DNA of 64,000 nucleotides from Runella aurantiaca (GTDB lineage Bacteria; Bacteroidota; Bacteroidia; Cytophagales; Spirosomataceae): NCBI RefSeq assembly GCF_003339505.1, contig NZ_QPIW01000007.1, positions 124,001-188,000 on the forward strand, read 5' to 3'. This document shows positions 62,019 through 64,000 of the stretch, in pieces (the first letter of the stretch is position 1; every line of letters begins with the position of its first letter). The position numbers and the translations under genes were made by a program. A model generated the notes under the pieces. The model was not told the origin of the DNA. It made no database searches and saw only the letters and a program-made list of their open reading frames with translations.

Positions 62019-62843
62019 TCACAAATTCACGATGATTTCGGGACGTTTGGCGTATTCTTTGATCATAAGATTAGGGGTAACGTTGGCAAATTGCTTGAAA
62101 TCTTTAACCAAATGATAGTAATCTGTATAACCAAAATGAACCGCCACAGTGAGCCAGTCCAAACCGGGATGCCTTTCTTTGTACTGAAAAGCCTGATAAA
62201 AACGGCTAATGCGGCTGTACAGTTTGGGACCAATCCCCATACGTTCACTGAATTTACGTTCAAACTGTCGGGCGCTTAGATTTGCCTGATTGGCAAGCCA
62301 ATCCAACGAAAAAGGAGTAGGATTGGCCAGTAGCAATTGACCAATCTTATCAATAGGATGTTTTTCCCTTTGAATACACCTAAGTTTACGGAGCAGGTAC
62401 TCTTCAGCGTGTGAAATCATCTGAGGATAACTATCAGCATTGGCAATCCGGTCGTTGACCGACCGCAACTCCTTATCAACAATTAATTCTGCATCGCAAA
62501 ACATGGCAGTAAGCTCAGGATTGGCAAAACCCAACAGCCGAAACATGGCTCCCGGCTGAAATACAACCATTAGCATCAGGAAATCTGGTTCAGTAAATGT
62601 ACGAAAATTGAGCCGGGATACTTGCTGACCAAACAAAGCATTATGGGCTATTTTTGAAGTTTTACCCGTTATTGGATCATGTGATTGTATATATCCTCTC
62701 GCAAAAAACACAAGCGCTTGCTCAACACGCGTTGGATAAGGTTTAACACTAAATTCTTCTGGCATCGAACCTACGTTACACAATAGATAATTCTGCACAA
62801 AAGGTTGTAAAGCCAAGCAGGGCACTATTTCTTGATAGATCAT
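62019..62843 (-). CDS. AraC family transcriptional regulator (second of two paralogues)
   Basis: The 274-residue product has the same plan as its neighbour: an N-terminal domain (about 1-150) and a C-terminal AraC domain with FSLDWLANQANLSARQFERK, FSERMGIGPKLYSRISRFYQ and DWLTVAVHFGYTDYYHLVKD followed by FKQFANVTPNLMIKE. The domain order and motif positions match the protein at 60291-61121, suggesting duplication and divergence. It is directly downstream of the alpha/beta hydrolase gene (30 bp) and upstream of the cupin gene. A TAGATTTG box overlaps the hydrolase stop codon (62869-62876), so the gene may have its own promoter. Confidence 0.93.
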   Translation of the reverse strand: MIYQEIVPCLALQPFVQNYLLCNVGSMPEEFSVKPYPTRVEQALVFFARGYIQSHDPITGKTSKIAHNALFGQQVSRLNFRTFTEPDFLMLMVVFQPGAMFRLLGFANPELTAMFCDAELIVDKELRSVNDRIANADSYPQMISHAEEYLLRKLRCIQREKHPIDKIGQLLLANPTPFSLDWLANQANLSARQFERKFSERMGIGPKLYSRISRFYQAFQYKERHPGLDWLTVAVHFGYTDYYHLVKDFKQFANVTPNLMIKEYAKRPEIIVNL

Positions 62844-62873
62844 AGCCTTACGTCGTAACGGCGAAGTACAAAT

Positions 62874-63629
62874 CTAATTACATTTTTCCAGTATTTTCAG
62901 TAATTCAACGGGCTGATCCCGCATGGCATAATGCCCCCCTTCTAAGGTCAAAACCTGCCAGCCCCGTTGTTTTGCCTTTTTAGCAAAAGGCGCAAACCCT
63001 GCTTTTTGAACATCCGCGTTTTGAGTCATTAAGATATACGAAGTGGAGATTTTTTTAACAGTAGGATTGGCAATAACCAGCGGTTCCGTAAAGGTTTTCA
63101 GAGGCTGTGGCACATCCGTTGGCGGAGTCGGTTTGGTCGGTCCAAAAAAGTAATTCACAAAGCCGTCTTTGGTAAAAGGCTTTGTCGTGGCATCTCCATT
63201 AGGTCCAAGGGAAATGTAAACACTTTCCCCATTGTCAGGTACAAAAGCATCAAGATAAATCAACTTGCTGATACGTTCGGGGACTTGTTCGGCCACGCCC
63301 GAAATCACCATCCCGCCGTAACTGTGGCCCACCAAAATGACATTGTGCAGGTCTTCAAATCGGAAAACGTTAACAATATCATCAATATGTGTTTTTAAAC
63401 TAATGGCAGGATTGGCCAAATGAACCCGTTCTCCTAAACCTGTCATCGTAGGGCGATATACAACGTCTCCCCGTGCAGTCAGTATTGAATCTATTGTTTT
63501 GTATTCCCAACCACCGCCCCAGGCTCCGTGGACGAACAATATCGTGCGTGGCTCCTGTTTTTTAACTCCCTGTCCGTACACGTATCCGATTCCGAGTAGA
63601 AAAAATAAAAAAAAGGCACTTGTTTTCAT
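62874..63629 (-). CDS. alpha/beta hydrolase, probably secreted esterase
   Basis: The 251-residue product has a signal peptide (MKTSAFFLFFLLGIGYVYGQ) and an alpha/beta hydrolase domain of the MenH or salicylate esterase-like class. The oxyanion loop is ILFVHGAWGGGWEYKTIDSI, the nucleophile elbow is LVGHSYGGMVISGVAEQVPE (Ser in GHSYGG), the acid is probably Asp near PDNGESV or MTQNADVQKAGF, and the catalytic His is in LEGGHYAMRDQPVELL. It should hydrolyse small esters or lactones outside the inner membrane. A promoter pattern, TACATTTG at 63654-63661 with TTG at 63683-63685, lies just upstream. Two AraC genes and a cupin gene follow. Confidence 0.9.
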   Translation of the reverse strand: MKTSAFFLFFLLGIGYVYGQGVKKQEPRTILFVHGAWGGGWEYKTIDSILTARGDVVYRPTMTGLGERVHLANPAISLKTHIDDIVNVFRFEDLHNVILVGHSYGGMVISGVAEQVPERISKLIYLDAFVPDNGESVYISLGPNGDATTKPFTKDGFVNYFFGPTKPTPPTDVPQPLKTFTEPLVIANPTVKKISTSYILMTQNADVQKAGFAPFAKKAKQRGWQVLTLEGGHYAMRDQPVELLKILEKCN

Positions 63630-63653
63630 TGTCTTGATGGTTTAATGTCAAAA

Positions 63654-63685
63654 CAAATGTACCCGGTTCATGCAGGTACCGACAA
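63654..63685 (-). promoter_or_regulatory. promoter of the alpha/beta hydrolase gene
   Basis: On the minus strand TTG (63683-63685), a 21-base spacer and TACATTTG (63654-63661) fit the Bacteroidota pattern. Transcription would start near 63647, about 18 bases before the ATG. Confidence 0.45.
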
Positions 63686-63740
63686 GTACAAAAACGACAT
63701 CTTTTACCAATACACCTCAAATCATCTGTCCAATGAACAC

Positions 63741-63772
63741 AAAAAAAGCAAGCCTTCCGACTTGCCTTTTTT
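63741..63772 (-). terminator. intrinsic terminator of the sugar isomerase gene
   Basis: On the minus strand GCAAG and CTTGC pair around an eight-base loop, followed by a run of seven T residues (complement of 63741-63747). It lies just after the stop of the gene that enters the window from the right. Confidence 0.7.
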
Positions 63773-63775
63773 GAT

Positions 63776-64000
63776 TTATACCGCTTTAAAGATACCGTCC
63801 ATTTTTTGACTGATGACTTCCAGTCGCTTTCGGTCGCCGCCGGGTACTTCTGCCGAGGCCCAACCCGAATAACCAATTTTGGCGAGGGCTTGGTTGACCA
63901 CAGGCCAATTGCAATCTCCTTCCAACAACTCCACGTTAAAACCTTTCCAGAGGCCTTCGTCCTGTTGTTTTTTACGGCTGAATTCCTTGATGTCAATCTT
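63776..64000 (-). CDS. C-terminal part of a sugar phosphate isomerase/epimerase, cut by the window edge
   Basis: The minus strand from the window edge reads KIDIKEFSRKKQQDEGLWKG, FNVELLEGDCNWPVVNQALA, KIGYSGWASAEVPGGDRKRL, then EVISQKMDGIFKAV and a stop at 63776. This matches the last ~74 residues of TIM-barrel sugar phosphate isomerases/epimerases (AP endonuclease 2-like fold). There E-L-L-E-G-D-x-x-W and A-E-V-P-G-G are conserved and supply metal-binding positions. The longer frames on the same strand here (63562-63996) are spurious. The N-terminal part lies beyond the window, so substrate and start are unknown. Confidence 0.85.
   Translation of the reverse strand, partial: KIDIKEFSRKKQQDEGLWKGFNVELLEGDCNWPVVNQALAKIGYSGWASAEVPGGDRKRLEVISQKMDGIFKAV

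Noticed and set aside
63562-63996. 144-codon minus-strand frame at the right edge
   Set aside because: It overlaps the start of the alpha/beta hydrolase and the sugar isomerase fragment in another frame; the isomerase frame has family motifs and this one does not.

Overview
The window looks like chromosomal DNA of a Bacteroidota bacterium of the order Cytophagales, probably a Runella-like or other Spirosomaceae species; the genus is a guess made without a search. The signs are two proteins with type IX secretion (T9SS) sorting tails, a fused murF-alr gene, a TonB-dependent receptor, a TamL-type BamA-family lipoprotein, LytTR regulators, a periplasmic-propeller histidine kinase, and repeated TAnnTTTG promoter boxes instead of Shine-Dalgarno sites. 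I see no tRNA, rRNA, CRISPR array, phage gene or intact insertion sequence. Most genes have the same composition, so this is mainly stable chromosome with small accessory pieces.

Layout. 1-3015: end of a membrane protein gene, a 7TM-LytTR regulator and a membrane protein, all on the minus strand. 3235-9093: a TonB-dependent receptor divergent from a large T9SS type B surface protein. 9248-13675: plus-strand block with an anchored hypothetical protein, YiaA, a VOC protein and MurF-Alr. 13684-19540: a coiled-coil secreted protein, a fatty acid desaturase, a NarL-type two-component pair, an unrecognised pair (a 7TM protein and a small protein ending in a Cys-Pro-Gly-Phe-Cys tail) and a beta-barrel-like protein. 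19710-24665: nadC, a GNAT acetyltransferase, arfB, a toxin-antitoxin remnant, a thioesterase and uvrB. 25129-29571: a TIGR01777 epimerase, a CapD/PglF-like sugar-nucleotide enzyme and bifunctional Nnr. 29605-31446: rpsP-rimM-trmD. 31560-34789: a DsbA-like protein, a secreted subtilase and a lipoprotein. 34966-39986: a tripartite exporter (ABC, HlyD, TolC). 40156-45045: TamL, an RNA methyltransferase, a small membrane protein and a ChbG-like deacetylase. 45121-51657: an acyltransferase, two seven-repeat propeller proteins, membrane and hypothetical proteins and a lipoprotein. 51847-58741: a GH5 enzyme, a LytTR response regulator with its propeller kinase, and a beta-lactamase-like protein. 58900-64000: a DbpA-like helicase, two AraC regulators around a cupin, an alpha/beta hydrolase and the end of a sugar isomerase gene.

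How parts work together. The cell-envelope theme is strong: murF-alr builds peptidoglycan precursors, TamL inserts outer-membrane proteins, the CapD-like enzyme makes sugar nucleotides, and T9SS carries large proteins to the surface. Two signalling loci stand out. One is the propeller kinase with its overlapping LytTR regulator. The other is 15656-18434, where a small Cys-tailed protein, a 7TM protein, a kinase with almost no sensor domain and its NarL regulator lie head to tail on one strand. That second locus is my best candidate for an undescribed system. Other points worth checking are a terminator between rpsP and rimM, a convergent antitoxin with a frameshifted toxin, an exporter with a degenerate ATPase domain, and a perfect 25-bp inverted repeat beside a 20-bp tandem repeat.
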